Notes: a model not told the origin generated them from the letters alone. Positions 36,227 through 45,142 are shown, counted from the first letter of the stretch. The stretch: 64,000 nt of DNA from Streptomyces sp. HUAS 15-9 (GCF_025642155.1 NZ_CP106798.1:2418001-2482000); one strand, 5' to 3'. A program made the numbers and translations.

Positions 36227-37201
36227 TCAGGCCAGGTGCGCCCGGACCTCGGCGGCGGCGTCATGGCCGTACGCCTTGGTGAAGCGGTCCATGAAGTGGG
36301 CGCGGCGCAGCTGGTACTCCTGGGTGCCGACCGTCTCGATGACGAGGGTGGCGAGCATGCAGCCGACCTGGGCGGCGCGCTCCAGGGAGACGCCCCAGGC
36401 GAGGCCGGAGAGGAAGCCGGCGCGGAAGGCGTCGCCGACACCGGTGGGGTCGGCCTTGCGCTCCTCCTCCGGGCAGCCGACCTCGATCGGGTCCTCGCCG
36501 GCCCGCTCGACGCGGACGCCGCGCGAGCCGAGGGTGGTGACACGGTGGCCGACCTTGCCGAGGATCTCCTCGTCGGTCCAGCCGGTCTTGGACTCGATGA
36601 GGCCCTTCTCGTACTCGTTGGAGAAGAGGTACGTCGCGCCGTCCAGCAGTATCCGGATCTCTTCGCCGTCCATGCGGGCGATCTGCTGGGAGAAGTCGGC
36701 GGCGAACGCGAGGGAACGGGAGCGGCACTCCTCCGTGTGCCGGAGCATCGCCTCCGGGTCGTCGGCGCCGATCAGGACCAGGTCGAGGCCGCCGACGCGG
36801 TCCGCGACGGTCTTCAGCTCGATGAGGCGGGCCTCGCTCATCGCGCCCGTGTAGAAGGAGCCGATCTGGTTGTGGTCCGCGTCGGTGGTGCACACGAAGC
36901 GGGCGGTGTGCAGGGTCTCGGAGATACGGACCGATTCGGTGTCGACACCGTGCCGCTCGAGCCAGGCGCGGTAGTCGTCGAAGTCGAAGCCCGCGGCGCC
37001 GACCAGGATCGGCCGCGAGCCGAGCTGTCCCATGCCGAAGGCGATGTTCGCGGCTACGCCGCCCCGGCGTACGTCCAGGTTGTCGACCAGGAAGGAGAGC
37101 GAGACCGTGTGCAGCTGGTCCGCGACGAACTGGTCGGCGAAGCGGCCGGGGAAGGTCATGAGGTGGTCGGTGGCGATGGAGCCGGTGACTGCGATGCGCA
37201 C
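36227..37201 (-). CDS. PfkB-family kinase, adenosine kinase-like
   Basis: A 324-residue ribokinase-family enzyme. It starts MRIAVTGSIATDHLMTFPGRF, with VRRGGVAANIAFGMGQLG (sugar binding) and the C-terminal signature DPTGVGDAFRAGFLSGL containing the catalytic Asp (GVGDAF). Position next to ctaC matches M. tuberculosis adoK (Rv2202c), an unusual bacterial adenosine kinase of PfkB type; the protein also shares its NQIGSFYTGAM segment type. The likely reaction is adenosine to AMP. A duplicated 20-bp element lies upstream of its start (37228-37267). Confidence 0.85.
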   Translation of the reverse strand: MRIAVTGSIATDHLMTFPGRFADQFVADQLHTVSLSFLVDNLDVRRGGVAANIAFGMGQLGSRPILVGAAGFDFDDYRAWLERHGVDTESVRISETLHTARFVCTTDADHNQIGSFYTGAMSEARLIELKTVADRVGGLDLVLIGADDPEAMLRHTEECRSRSLAFAADFSQQIARMDGEEIRILLDGATYLFSNEYEKGLIESKTGWTDEEILGKVGHRVTTLGSRGVRVERAGEDPIEVGCPEEERKADPTGVGDAFRAGFLSGLAWGVSLERAAQVGCMLATLVIETVGTQEYQLRRAHFMDRFTKAYGHDAAAEVRAHLA

Positions 37202-37227
37202 GGCGGGGACTCTCCTGGAGGGAGGCG

Positions 37228-37267
37228 GGTTGACAGTTCACGCTACCGGTTGACAGTTCACGCTACC
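37228..37267. repeat. Perfect 20-bp tandem duplication in the adoK-like promoter
   Basis: Two identical abutting copies of GGTTGACAGTTCACGCTACC. On the minus strand each carries TAGCGT, a possible -10 box (TAnnnT), placing two equivalent boxes 20 bp apart 27-66 bases before the kinase ATG. Confidence 0.9.
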
Positions 37268-37351
37268 GGGTTCGGGCGGGGCTCTGAAGTTGGCAAAACT
37301 ACCCGATAGTAGATCTTTCTTCGCGCGGCTCGACGTGCTTACGGTTCCGCC

Positions 37352-37561
37352 ATGACAAACCTGAAGGTCCACGCCCCCGCTCCGGCCGACCTCGACGGCG
37401 ACCTTGCGTCGCTGCGCGGGGACTGTGCGCGGATGGCGCCCCACTGGGCCGCTCCGGAGCACATCGATGCCCGTCCGGTCTCCCCGTCACTCATCCACGG
37501 CGTGACCGTCCCGGTCAGGTCCGCCCGGCTGCTGGACGCTATGTCCGACTACGGCGACTGA
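37352..37561 (+). CDS. Small hypothetical protein
   Basis: A 69-residue protein beginning MTNLKVHAPAPADLDGDLAS and ending LLDAMSDYGD. It has no membrane segment or recognised motif. Codon bias is that of the neighbours, and the start lies after a short AT-rich stretch (37295-37320), so a real gene is likely. The upstream region has AGTAGAT as a possible -10 region. Divergent from the kinase gene. Function unknown. Confidence 0.6.
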   Translation: MTNLKVHAPAPADLDGDLASLRGDCARMAPHWAAPEHIDARPVSPSLIHGVTVPVRSARLLDAMSDYGD

Positions 37562-37692
37562 CTGGCGACCGAGTGAGGTACGCCCCCTGAGCCGCCCCGG
37601 CGCCTTTCAGGGAACCGCGCGCTCCCCCGCTGCGTCCCATTGCCGTCCCCCGTGAAGGGGATGCGGGATACGACCCAGCGAGGAGCGATGCG

Positions 37693-40065
37693 GTGAACAC
37701 CGAGCGACCCGACCACGATGCGGAGGCCTCCGGCAGTCCGCGCGACACCGAGCCCGGCGTCGGAACTCCCACGGGCGACTCGGAGACGACGCAGTCCTCG
37801 GACACGGCTCGCGAAGCGACGGGCAGCGAGGTCGCGGAGGCGTCCGCCGGTACATCCGCTGCCCCGAAGACCGGGGACGAGACACCGAAGGGCGGGGCCA
37901 CCGGGGCGGAGAGCGCCGCCCACGCGAGTGAGCCCGACGGCGAGGCAGCGGCTGACAAGGCCCCGGGGGCGCGGGACGGCGAAGCCACGGGGCCGCAGGC
38001 CGCGCTCGAAGCGCCGGGCGACGGTGACGACGCCGGACCCGAGGCCGCCGAGCCCCGGGCCGCACGCGGAACAGCGGGCGAGGAGGCCACCGGGCCGGAG
38101 ACCGGGCGCACGGATTCGGACAGCGCCGCGCTTGCGCCGACGACCGAGGCCCAGGCTCCGAGCGCCGCCGAGGCCGAAGCCGGGCACGGGACGGCGGACG
38201 ACCAACCCGCCGCGCCGGAGCCTGGGCACCCGAGCACGGACAGCTCCGGCGGTGCACCGGCGGCCCAGGCTCCGAGCACCGCCGCCACCGAGGCCCAAGC
38301 CGGGCACAGGACGGCGGACGACCAACCCGCCGCGCCGGAGCCTGGGCACCCGAGCACGGACAGCTCCGGCGGTGCACCGGCGGCCCAGGCTCCGAGCACC
38401 GCCGCCACCGAGGCCCAAGCCGGGCACAGGACGGCGGACGACCAACCCGCCGCGCCGGAGCCTGGGCACCCGAGCACGGACAGCTCCGGCGGTGCACCGG
38501 CGGCCGAGGCGGAGGCTGATGTCGTCGGGGCGGGCGGTGAGGTTCCCGAGGTCGGGCGGGGCTTCGGCGGCGGTGAGGAGCGGAGCGCGCGGCGGCGGTC
38601 GGCGGCGCTTGTCGCCTCTGTCGCGGCCGCCGTGTTGCTGGTCGGTGGTGGTGGGGCGTATCTGGCCGCGCATGCCAGTGGTGGCTCGGGAGGGAGCAGT
38701 GGGTCGGGGGCGCCAGGGGGTGGGGGAACTCCCCCGCCGCTCGCCCTTGACGGCTATGCCTCCGCGTCGGGCGGTACGAACGGCATCGCGCCCGGTGAGC
38801 CCAATCCGTACGGCGTGACCTACGAGGCGACCGGCAAGCTGCCCGACGGGCCCGGCTCGGCCGCCGTGTACCGGCCTGCCGGGGAGGTCACCAAGGACGA
38901 GGTGGCCCGTCTGGCCGAGGCGTTCGGGATCGACGGGACGCCGGTGGCCGAGGGGCAGACCTGGCGGGTCGGGCCGGACAAGGACGGCTCGGGGCCGAGT
39001 CTCCAGGTGAACAAGGAGGCCCCGGGCAGCTGGACCTTCAGCCGGTACACGCCGGGCACCGACAACTGCAAGAGCACCCTCGTCTGCGCCCAGGACCCCG
39101 GCGCCCCGGCCGGTGACTCCGTGAGCGTGGCGGACGCGCGGAAGGCCGCGGCACCGGTCCTGAAGGCGCTGGGCCAGGACGACGCGAAGGTCGACGCGAG
39201 CCAGGTGATGGGCGCCCAGCGGGTGGTGAACGCCGATCCGGTGGTCGGCGGCCTGCCCACCTACGGCTGGACGACCGGTCTGACCGTCGGCAGGCAGGGC
39301 GAGGTGATCGGCGGCTACGGGCTGCTGAAGACGCCGGTCAAGGGCGACACGTATCCCGTGCTGAGCGCGCGCAGGACGCTGGACCTGATGAACTCGGCAC
39401 CGCGGACCGACGCGCGCATGGGCATCGGCGGCTGCGCCAGCCCCGTACCGCTGAAGGACCGGCTCGAGCAGCCCTGCGGCACGTCGACGTCGGCACCGAC
39501 CTCACCGCTGTCGGCGACGCCCACCCCGGCACAGGACCCTTCCACGGTCACGGTGGACCGCGCGGTGTTCGGGCTGGCCTCGCACTCGGTCGAGGGGCGG
39601 CAGGCGCTGGTCCCGTCCTGGCTGTTCGAGGTGACGGGGTCGCAGGCGCGGGGCGCCTTCACGGTGACGTATCCGGCGGTCGACCCGAAGTACCTGGCCT
39701 CGTCGGCACCGGCCACGCAACCGTCCTCACCGCGCGACGACGAGCCGACCTCGGCGCCGAAGACGAAGGACGTCCATGTCGACGGCTACACGGCCGACGA
39801 CAAGGAGCTGACCGTGAGCTTCATGGGCGGGGTGTGCGCCGACTACACGGCGTCCGCGGACGAGAGCGCTGACCGGGTGACGGTCACGGTGACGGAGAAG
39901 CCGTGGCCCGACAAGGTCTGCATCATGATCGCCAAGCAGTTCCAGCAGACCGTCCAGCTGGACGAACCCCTCGGCACCCGCAAGGTCGTCGGCTCGGACG
40001 GCAAGGAGATCCCGCTGCGGAAGCCTGGAGCACGACTGCCGCAGCCGTCCTCGGCGACGCGCTAG
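37693..40065 (+). CDS. Large single-pass membrane protein with acidic repeat region
   Basis: A 790-residue protein in three parts. Residues 1-280 are disordered, rich in Ala, Glu, Asp, Gly, Pro and Thr, and include a 40-residue tandem repeat (about residues 157-276). One hydrophobic helix (about 304-327: LVASVAAAVLLVGGGGAYLAA region) anchors it. Residues 340-790 form an extracellular domain starting with a Gly/Pro linker. The disordered part would be cytoplasmic. The start is GTG 37693 with GAGGAG upstream. No enzyme motif was recognised; Streptomyces homologues are annotated as hypothetical membrane proteins. A bidirectional terminator follows. Confidence 0.75.
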   Translation: MNTERPDHDAEASGSPRDTEPGVGTPTGDSETTQSSDTAREATGSEVAEASAGTSAAPKTGDETPKGGATGAESAAHASEPDGEAAADKAPGARDGEATGPQAALEAPGDGDDAGPEAAEPRAARGTAGEEATGPETGRTDSDSAALAPTTEAQAPSAAEAEAGHGTADDQPAAPEPGHPSTDSSGGAPAAQAPSTAATEAQAGHRTADDQPAAPEPGHPSTDSSGGAPAAQAPSTAATEAQAGHRTADDQPAAPEPGHPSTDSSGGAPAAEAEADVVGAGGEVPEVGRGFGGGEERSARRRSAALVASVAAAVLLVGGGGAYLAAHASGGSGGSSGSGAPGGGGTPPPLALDGYASASGGTNGIAPGEPNPYGVTYEATGKLPDGPGSAAVYRPAGEVTKDEVARLAEAFGIDGTPVAEGQTWRVGPDKDGSGPSLQVNKEAPGSWTFSRYTPGTDNCKSTLVCAQDPGAPAGDSVSVADARKAAAPVLKALGQDDAKVDASQVMGAQRVVNADPVVGGLPTYGWTTGLTVGRQGEVIGGYGLLKTPVKGDTYPVLSARRTLDLMNSAPRTDARMGIGGCASPVPLKDRLEQPCGTSTSAPTSPLSATPTPAQDPSTVTVDRAVFGLASHSVEGRQALVPSWLFEVTGSQARGAFTVTYPAVDPKYLASSAPATQPSSPRDDEPTSAPKTKDVHVDGYTADDKELTVSFMGGVCADYTASADESADRVTVTVTEKPWPDKVCIMIAKQFQQTVQLDEPLGTRKVVGSDGKEIPLRKPGARLPQPSSATR
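38161..38520 (+). repeat. Three coding copies of a 120-bp tandem repeat
   Basis: Copies start at 38161, 38281 and 38401. Copies 2 and 3 are identical over 105 bp (to 38505). Copy 1 differs only in its first 30 bases. Each codes for 40 residues, including QAGHRTADDQPAAPEPGHPS. Identity at the DNA level implies recent expansion. Confidence 0.95.
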
Positions 40066-40081
40066 CCGCGGCGCGGGGATA

Positions 40082-40124
40082 CGCGAAGGCGGCGGCCCCG
40101 TCGGAGGGGGCCGCCGCCTTCGCG
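40082..40124. terminator. Bidirectional terminator
   Basis: Perfect 18-bp stem, CGCGAAGGCGGCGGCCCC against its complement ending CCTTCGCG, with a 7-base loop. It lies between the convergent membrane protein gene and the Fe-S carrier gene. Confidence 0.92.
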
Positions 40125-40140
40125 GTGTTCGGGGTGCGGT

Positions 40141-40497
40141 TCAGCTGAAGGAGTCGCCGCAGGCGCAGGAGCCGGTCGCGTTCGGGTTGTCGATCGTGAA
40201 GCCCTGCTTCTCGATCGTGTCCACGAAGTCGACGGTGGCGCCGCCCAGGTACGGGGCGCTCATGCGGTCGGTGACGACCTTGACCCCGTCGAAGTCCTTC
40301 AGGACATCGCCGTCGAGCGAACGCTCGTCGAAGAACAGCTGGTAGCGCAGGCCGGAGCAGCCGCCGGGCTGGACGGCGACGCGCAGCGCGAGGTCGTCAC
40401 GGCCTTCCTGGTCGAGCAGGGCCCTGACCTTGGACGCAGCGGCGTCGGTCAGAACGATGCCGTCGGTGACGGTGGTGGTCTCGTCCGATACGGACAT
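40141..40497 (-). CDS. erpA: IscA/ErpA-type iron-sulfur cluster insertion protein
   Basis: A 118-residue A-type carrier. The three conserved cysteines are in QPGGCSGLRY and in the C-terminal GSCACGDSFS. The start ATG is preceded by GGGAGAGA. It delivers Fe-S clusters to target proteins. It is divergent from nadA, whose product needs a 4Fe-4S cluster, so a functional link is likely. The M. tuberculosis locus has a HesB-family gene (Rv2204c) in the matching place. Confidence 0.93.
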   Translation of the reverse strand: MSVSDETTTVTDGIVLTDAAASKVRALLDQEGRDDLALRVAVQPGGCSGLRYQLFFDERSLDGDVLKDFDGVKVVTDRMSAPYLGGATVDFVDTIEKQGFTIDNPNATGSCACGDSFS

Positions 40498-40666
40498 CTA
40501 TCTCTCCCGGGTTGTACGGAGACTGCTTGCCGACAGTGCAACCGGCGGGGCCCACGAATTCATTCCGGGCCGAGCACTTGCGTTTTCGGTTCCTCTTCAT
40601 GCTCGCATACGCGTCGTGGAGCGAACAGTGAACCCGGGGCGAGCCGGGCGGGATTCACGTCACATC

Positions 40667-40727
40667 GACGCTATCGCCATCGTCAAACTGACGTGAAGCG
40701 GTTATGATAGATAGCGTCAGTTCGACG
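40667..40727. promoter_or_regulatory. nadA promoter flanked by paired operator-like palindromes
   Basis: CGTCAAACTGACG (40681-40693) and CGTCAGTTCGACG (40715-40727) are versions of one palindromic site, in opposite orientations (reverse complement of the second is CGTCGAACTGACG). Between them is TATGAT (40703-40708), a good -10 box. An outer inverted repeat GACGCTATC (40667-40675) / GATAGCGTC (40710-40718) overlaps. A dimeric repressor binding both sites would block transcription of nadA. Confidence 0.72.
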
Positions 40728-40752
40728 AAAAGAACAAGAAAGGGTGCGTGTC

Positions 40753-41937
40753 GTGACCACCGCCCAGATCCAGGAGCTCGACGTACAGCCGACTCCCCTC
40801 GCCCTGCTGCTCCTCGGCCGTGAGGCCGACCCCAAGAGTGAGCGCGGCGTCGAATGCCCCGGCGACCTGCCCGCCCCGTCCGACCCGGACCTGGTCGAGC
40901 GCGCCCGCGTGGCCAAAGAAAAGCTCGGTGACAAGGTCTTCGTGCTCGGCCATCACTATCAGCGCGACGAGGTCATCCAGTTCGCCGACGTCACGGGCGA
41001 CTCCTTCAAGCTGGCGCGGGACGCGGCGGCACGCCCGGAGGCCGAGTACATCGTCTTCTGCGGCGTTCACTTCATGGCCGAGTCGGCCGACATCCTGACG
41101 ACCGACGCCCAGAAGGTCGTCCTGCCCGACCTGGCCGCCGGCTGCTCCATGGCCGACATGGCGACGGCCGAGCAGGTGGCGGAGTGCTGGGACGCGCTGG
41201 CGGAGGCCGGCATGGTCGAGCAGGTCGTGCCCGTCTCGTACATGAACTCCTCCGCGGACATCAAGGCGTTCACGGGCAGGCACGGCGGCACGATCTGCAC
41301 CTCCTCGAACGCGAAGCGGGCTCTTGAGTGGGCCTTCGAGCAGGGCGAGAAGGTCCTGTTCCTGCCGGACCAGCACCTGGGCCGCAACACCGCCGTCCGC
41401 GACATGGGCCTGTCCCTCGAGGACTGCGTCGTCTACAACCCGCACAAGCCGAACGGCGGCCTGACCGTCGACGAGCTGCGCGCGGCGAAGATGATCCTGT
41501 GGCGGGGCCACTGCTCGGTCCACGGCCGCTTCAACCTGGACTCGGTCAACGAGGTGCGCGCCCGGATCCCCGGTGTGAACGTCCTGGTCCACCCCGAGTG
41601 CACCAACGAGGTCGTGAGCGCCGCCGACTACGTCGGCTCCACGGAGTACATCATCAAGACCCTGGAGGCCGCCCCGGCCGGTTCCAAGTGGGCCATCGGC
41701 ACGGAGCTGAACCTGGTCCGCCGCCTTGCGAACCGCTACGCGCCCCAGGGCAAGGACGTCGTCTTCCTCGACAAGACGGTCTGCTTCTGCTCGACCATGA
41801 ACCGCATCGACCTCCCGCACCTGGTCTGGGCCCTGGAGTCCCTGGCCGAGGGCAACCTGGTCAACCGCATCGAGGTCGACAAGGAGACCGAGGCGTTCGC
41901 GAAGCTGGCGCTGGAGCGGATGCTGGCGCTGCCGTAA
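40753..41937 (+). CDS. nadA: Quinolinate synthase A
   Basis: A 394-residue NadA. It makes quinolinate from iminoaspartate and dihydroxyacetone phosphate, in NAD synthesis. Motifs include VLGHHYQRDEVIQFAD, SYMNSSADIKAF and LPDQHLGRNT. The 4Fe-4S ligands are expected from the Cys in VFCGVHFMAES, in HPEC and in KTVCFCSTMN. The start is GTG 40753, with AGGG seven bases upstream; GTG 40744 is the alternative. nadB and nadC do not follow, so nadA is monocistronic here, ending at a terminator. The promoter carries paired operator-like palindromes. Confidence 0.96.
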   Translation: MTTAQIQELDVQPTPLALLLLGREADPKSERGVECPGDLPAPSDPDLVERARVAKEKLGDKVFVLGHHYQRDEVIQFADVTGDSFKLARDAAARPEAEYIVFCGVHFMAESADILTTDAQKVVLPDLAAGCSMADMATAEQVAECWDALAEAGMVEQVVPVSYMNSSADIKAFTGRHGGTICTSSNAKRALEWAFEQGEKVLFLPDQHLGRNTAVRDMGLSLEDCVVYNPHKPNGGLTVDELRAAKMILWRGHCSVHGRFNLDSVNEVRARIPGVNVLVHPECTNEVVSAADYVGSTEYIIKTLEAAPAGSKWAIGTELNLVRRLANRYAPQGKDVVFLDKTVCFCSTMNRIDLPHLVWALESLAEGNLVNRIEVDKETEAFAKLALERMLALP

Positions 41938-41988
41938 AGAAGCACCCCGCGTGTAGCTGCCGTACAGAAGTGCCCGCGTGTAATCGGA

Positions 41989-42015
41989 GCGGTGCCCACC
42001 TGGGGGGGGCACCGC
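41989..42015. terminator. Terminator between nadA and the response regulator gene
   Basis: Stem GCGGTGCCC / GGGCACCGC (9 bp) around a G-rich loop, between convergent genes. Confidence 0.75.
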
Positions 42016-42019
42016 GAGG

Positions 42020-42703
42020 TCAGTCCGTTCTGGGGCGGACCAGGCCCGACTCGTACGCGATCACCACGAGCTGTGCCCGGTCCCGGGCGCCCAGCTTGGC
42101 CATGGCCCGGTTGACGTGGGTCTTCACCGTCAGCGGGCTGACCTCGAGGCGCTCGGCGATCTCGTCGTTGGAGTGACCGGCGGCGACCTGGACCAGCACC
42201 TCACGCTCCCGGCCCGTGAGCGCGTTCAGCCGCTCCGAGCGGGCGGGGTCGCGGCCGTCGTCCCCCGCGTCGCCCTGGGCCAGGAAGCGGGCGATCAGGC
42301 CCTTGGTGGCCGTCGGGGAGAGCAGGGCCTCGCCGCCCGCGGCGATCCGGATGGCGCTGAGAAGCTCCTCGGGCTCCGCCCCCTTGCCGAGAAAGCCGGA
42401 AGCGCCCGCGCGCAGCGCCTGCACCACGTAGTCGTCGACCTCGAAGGTCGTCAGGATCACCACACGGACATCCGTGAGGGCGGGGTCGGTGCTGATGAGG
42501 CGGGTGGCCGCGAGGCCGTCGGTGCCCGGCATCCGGATGTCCATCAGGACGACGTCGGCCTGCCGCTCCCGGGTCAGCCGTACCGCCTCCGCGCCGTCGG
42601 ACGCCTCACCCACGACCTCCATGTCGGGCTCGGAGTCGACGAGCACCCGGAACGCGCTGCGGAGCAGTGCCTGGTCGTCGGCGAGCAGGACACGGATCGT
42701 CAT
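42020..42703 (-). CDS. NarL/LuxR-family response regulator
   Basis: A 227-residue regulator. The receiver (about 1-120) has acidic pocket Asp-Asp in LLADDQALL, phosphoacceptor Asp in VVLMDIRMPGTDG, and the Lys region VVILTTFEVDDYV then LGKGAEP. The LuxR HTH (about 160-220) is LTGREREVLVQVAAGHSNDE. It overlaps the kinase gene by ATGA, forming a two-component operon. Signal and targets unknown. Confidence 0.95.
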   Translation of the reverse strand: MTIRVLLADDQALLRSAFRVLVDSEPDMEVVGEASDGAEAVRLTRERQADVVLMDIRMPGTDGLAATRLISTDPALTDVRVVILTTFEVDDYVVQALRAGASGFLGKGAEPEELLSAIRIAAGGEALLSPTATKGLIARFLAQGDAGDDGRDPARSERLNALTGREREVLVQVAAGHSNDEIAERLEVSPLTVKTHVNRAMAKLGARDRAQLVVIAYESGLVRPRTD

Positions 42704-43920
42704 ACGGTCTCCCCCGTCGCGGCGGTGCGGGTCTTGGCCGGAAGGATCGCATGCACGCGGAAGCCGCCTCCGTAGCGGGGACCCGTGGTGAGGGTGCCGC
42801 GCAGGGCGGTGACGCGTTCCCGCATGCCGAGCAGTCCATGGCCGCCGCCCACCTCGACGGTGGCGTTGTCCCCGGAGCCGTCGTCCAGGACGGTGACCTC
42901 GATGTTCGGTCCCACGCGTACGACGCTGACCTCGGCCCTGGCCTCGGGGCCCGCGTGCTTCTGCACATTGGTCAGGGCCTCCTGGATGATCCGGTACGCC
43001 GCCAGGTCGACGGCGGCGGGCAGTGCGGTGCCCTGGTCGGCGCGGGCGACCTGGACCGGGAGCCCGGCGCTGCGGAAGGTGCCGGCGAGTTCGTCGAGCA
43101 GGCTGAGGCCGGGGGCCGGCTCGGTGGGGGCCTCGGGGTCGCCGGACTGGCGCAGCAGGCCGACGGTGGCGCGGAGCTCGTTGAGCGCGGAGCGGCTGGC
43201 CTCGCGCACATGCGCGAGGGCCTCCTTGGCCTGGTCGGGGCGCTTGTCCATGACATGGGCGGCGACCCCGGCCTGAACGTTGACCAGGGCGATGTGATGC
43301 GCGACGACATCGTGCAGATCGCGGGCGATGCGCAGCCGCTCCTCGGCGACGCGCCGCCGGGCCTCCTCCTCCCGGGTGCGCTCCGCGCGCTCGGCGCGCT
43401 CCCGCATGGCCCGCACGACCGTACGGCGGCTGCGGACGGCGTCTCCTGCGGTGGCGCCGATACCGGTCCAGGCGAAGATGGCGAGGTTCTCCTGGGCGTA
43501 CCAGGGCAGCGGTCCCGCGAGCATGGCGGCGCCGGTCAGCACGGTCATGGTGAGCAGGCCGACGCGCCAGGTGGTGGGGCGGTCGGTGAGGGAGGCGACG
43601 GTGTAGAGGGCGACCACGGCGGCCATCGCGACCGGGGCGCGGGGGTCACCGGTGACGCACTCGACCAGGGCGACGGTGCCGGTGACCGCGAGGACCGTCT
43701 TGGGGGCGCTGCGGCGGAAGACGAGCGCGGCGGCGCCGACGGTGATGAGGACCAGGCTGAGCGGGTCCGGGCTGCGGACGCCCCAGATGACGTCGGCCTC
43801 CCCCTGGGGGTCCACGAAGGAGCCGACGACCATGCACACCAGAGCGCCCGCCGCGATCGCCGCGTCGAGCGCGAGGGGGTGCGCCGTCAGTTGGCCGCGG
43901 GCGCGTTCCAGGGTGCTCAC
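42700..43920 (-). CDS. Sensor histidine kinase (HisKA_3)
   Basis: A 406-residue NarX/DesK-type kinase. Four to six membrane helices occupy about residues 15-160. The dimerisation/phosphoacceptor motif is RIARDLHDVVAHHIALVNVQ with the phospho-His in DLHDVVAHH. The ATPase domain ends with DDGSG and GGGHGLLGMRERV. The start ATG is followed by SSTLERARG-like STLERARGQ. It acts with the overlapping response regulator; the sensing part is only membrane helices, so the stimulus may be membrane state. The adjacent PspA genes are a plausible target, by inference. Confidence 0.93.
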   Translation of the reverse strand: MSTLERARGQLTAHPLALDAAIAAGALVCMVVGSFVDPQGEADVIWGVRSPDPLSLVLITVGAAALVFRRSAPKTVLAVTGTVALVECVTGDPRAPVAMAAVVALYTVASLTDRPTTWRVGLLTMTVLTGAAMLAGPLPWYAQENLAIFAWTGIGATAGDAVRSRRTVVRAMRERAERAERTREEEARRRVAEERLRIARDLHDVVAHHIALVNVQAGVAAHVMDKRPDQAKEALAHVREASRSALNELRATVGLLRQSGDPEAPTEPAPGLSLLDELAGTFRSAGLPVQVARADQGTALPAAVDLAAYRIIQEALTNVQKHAGPEARAEVSVVRVGPNIEVTVLDDGSGDNATVEVGGGHGLLGMRERVTALRGTLTTGPRYGGGFRVHAILPAKTRTAATGETV

Positions 43921-43963
43921 GGGGTGAACAGTACGTCGCCGGACGCCGCCGCCCCCAGGCCCG

Positions 43964-44251
43964 TCACCCCGGGATCAGACCGTCGTCGCTGAGCAGTTCC
44001 CGGACCTCCTCCAGCGTCGCGTCGGGTGACGGGAGGATCAGGTCGGAGGGGGTCAGGGAGTCGTCGGGTACCGGTTCGCCCAGGTCGCGGACCCTGGTGA
44101 GGAGTGCCTGGAGGGTGCGGCGGAAGGCGGGGCCGTCGCCGTTCTCCATCTCGGACAGGAGCTCGTCGTCCAGCTTGTCGAGTTCGGCGAGGTGGCTGCC
44201 GGCCAGCCTCACCTGACCCTCCCCCATGATCCGTACGATCATGTCCGCCAT
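43964..44251 (-). CDS. PspA-associated protein PspAA
   Basis: A 95-residue protein starting MADMIVRIMGEGQVRL, with alternating acidic helices (HLAELDKLDDELLSEMENGD). This matches the PspAA family found downstream of actinobacterial PspA. It lies 21 bases after pspA in the same direction, indicating an operon. It probably modulates PspA at the membrane; activity not known. Confidence 0.85.
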   Translation of the reverse strand: MADMIVRIMGEGQVRLAGSHLAELDKLDDELLSEMENGDGPAFRRTLQALLTRVRDLGEPVPDDSLTPSDLILPSPDATLEEVRELLSDDGLIPG

Positions 44252-44272
44252 CTCGGCCCTCCAGGCGTGTGG

Positions 44273-45064
44273 CTACTGCTTGTCGAAGCGCGGGGTGTCC
44301 TGCGGCTGCTGCTGGGACTGCGACTGGCCGGTGCCGCCCTCGATCGCCTGCTGGGGCGAGCCTCCGGCCAGCTCCGCCTTCATGCGCTGCAGTTCCAGCT
44401 CTACATCCGTACCACCGGAGAGCCGGTCCAGCTCGGCCTGGATGTCGTCCTTGGCCATGCCGGAGGGGTCGTCCAGGGCGCCGGAGGCGAGGAGCTCGTC
44501 GATGGCGCCCGCGCGGGCCTGGAGCTGGGCCGTCTTGTCCTCGGCGCGCTGGATGGCCAGGCCGACGTCGCCCATCTCCTCGGAGATGCCGGAGAAGGCC
44601 TCGCCGATCCGGGTCTGGGCCTGAGCCGCGGTGTACGTCGCCTTGATCGTCTCCTTCTTGGTGCGGAAGGCGTCGACCTTCGCCTGGAGGCGCTGGGCCG
44701 CGAGAGTGAGCTTCTCCTCCTCGCCCTGGAGCGTGGAGTGCTGCGTCTCGAGGTCCGTGACCTGCTGCTGGAGGGCGGCGCGGCGGGACAGCGCCTCGCG
44801 GGCCAGGTCCTCACGGCCCAGCGCGAGCGCCTTGCGGCCCTGGTCCTCCAGCTTCCCGGACTGCTGCTGGAGCTGGTTGAGCTGGAGTTCCAGGCGCTTG
44901 CGCGAGGTCGCCACGTCAGCGACGCCGCGGCGGACCTTCTGGAGCAGTTCCAGCTGCTTCTGGTACGAGTAATCGAGGGTCTCGCGCGGGTCCTCGGCCC
45001 GGTCAAGGGCCTTGTTCGCCTTCGCGCGGAAGATCATCCCCATACGCTTCATGACACCGCTCAT
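44273..45064 (-). CDS. pspA: PspA/IM30 membrane-stress protein
   Basis: A 263-residue protein of the PspA/IM30 (Vipp1, ESCRT-III-like) family. The N-terminal amphipathic helix is MKRMGMIFRAKANKALDRAED. Long coiled coils follow to about residue 215, with QLNQLQQQSGKLEDQGRKA. The tail is Gln/Ser-rich. The start is set at ATG 45064 (MSGVMKRM); ATG 45052 is possible. It binds and remodels the cytoplasmic membrane under stress. The ORF continues upstream of the start without a site. Confidence 0.94.
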   Translation of the reverse strand: MSGVMKRMGMIFRAKANKALDRAEDPRETLDYSYQKQLELLQKVRRGVADVATSRKRLELQLNQLQQQSGKLEDQGRKALALGREDLAREALSRRAALQQQVTDLETQHSTLQGEEEKLTLAAQRLQAKVDAFRTKKETIKATYTAAQAQTRIGEAFSGISEEMGDVGLAIQRAEDKTAQLQARAGAIDELLASGALDDPSGMAKDDIQAELDRLSGGTDVELELQRMKAELAGGSPQQAIEGGTGQSQSQQQPQDTPRFDKQ

Positions 45065-45142
45065 GGGCTTCGCGCGCCCCCTTCTGACGGACTCCAGCTC
45101 ACAGATCTGCGACAGAACCCACAGTACGGGCCCTGACTCCAT

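Noticed and set aside
38161-38520. CRISPR-like array
   Set aside because: The repeats are 120 bp, abutting with no unique spacers, and in frame within a coding region.
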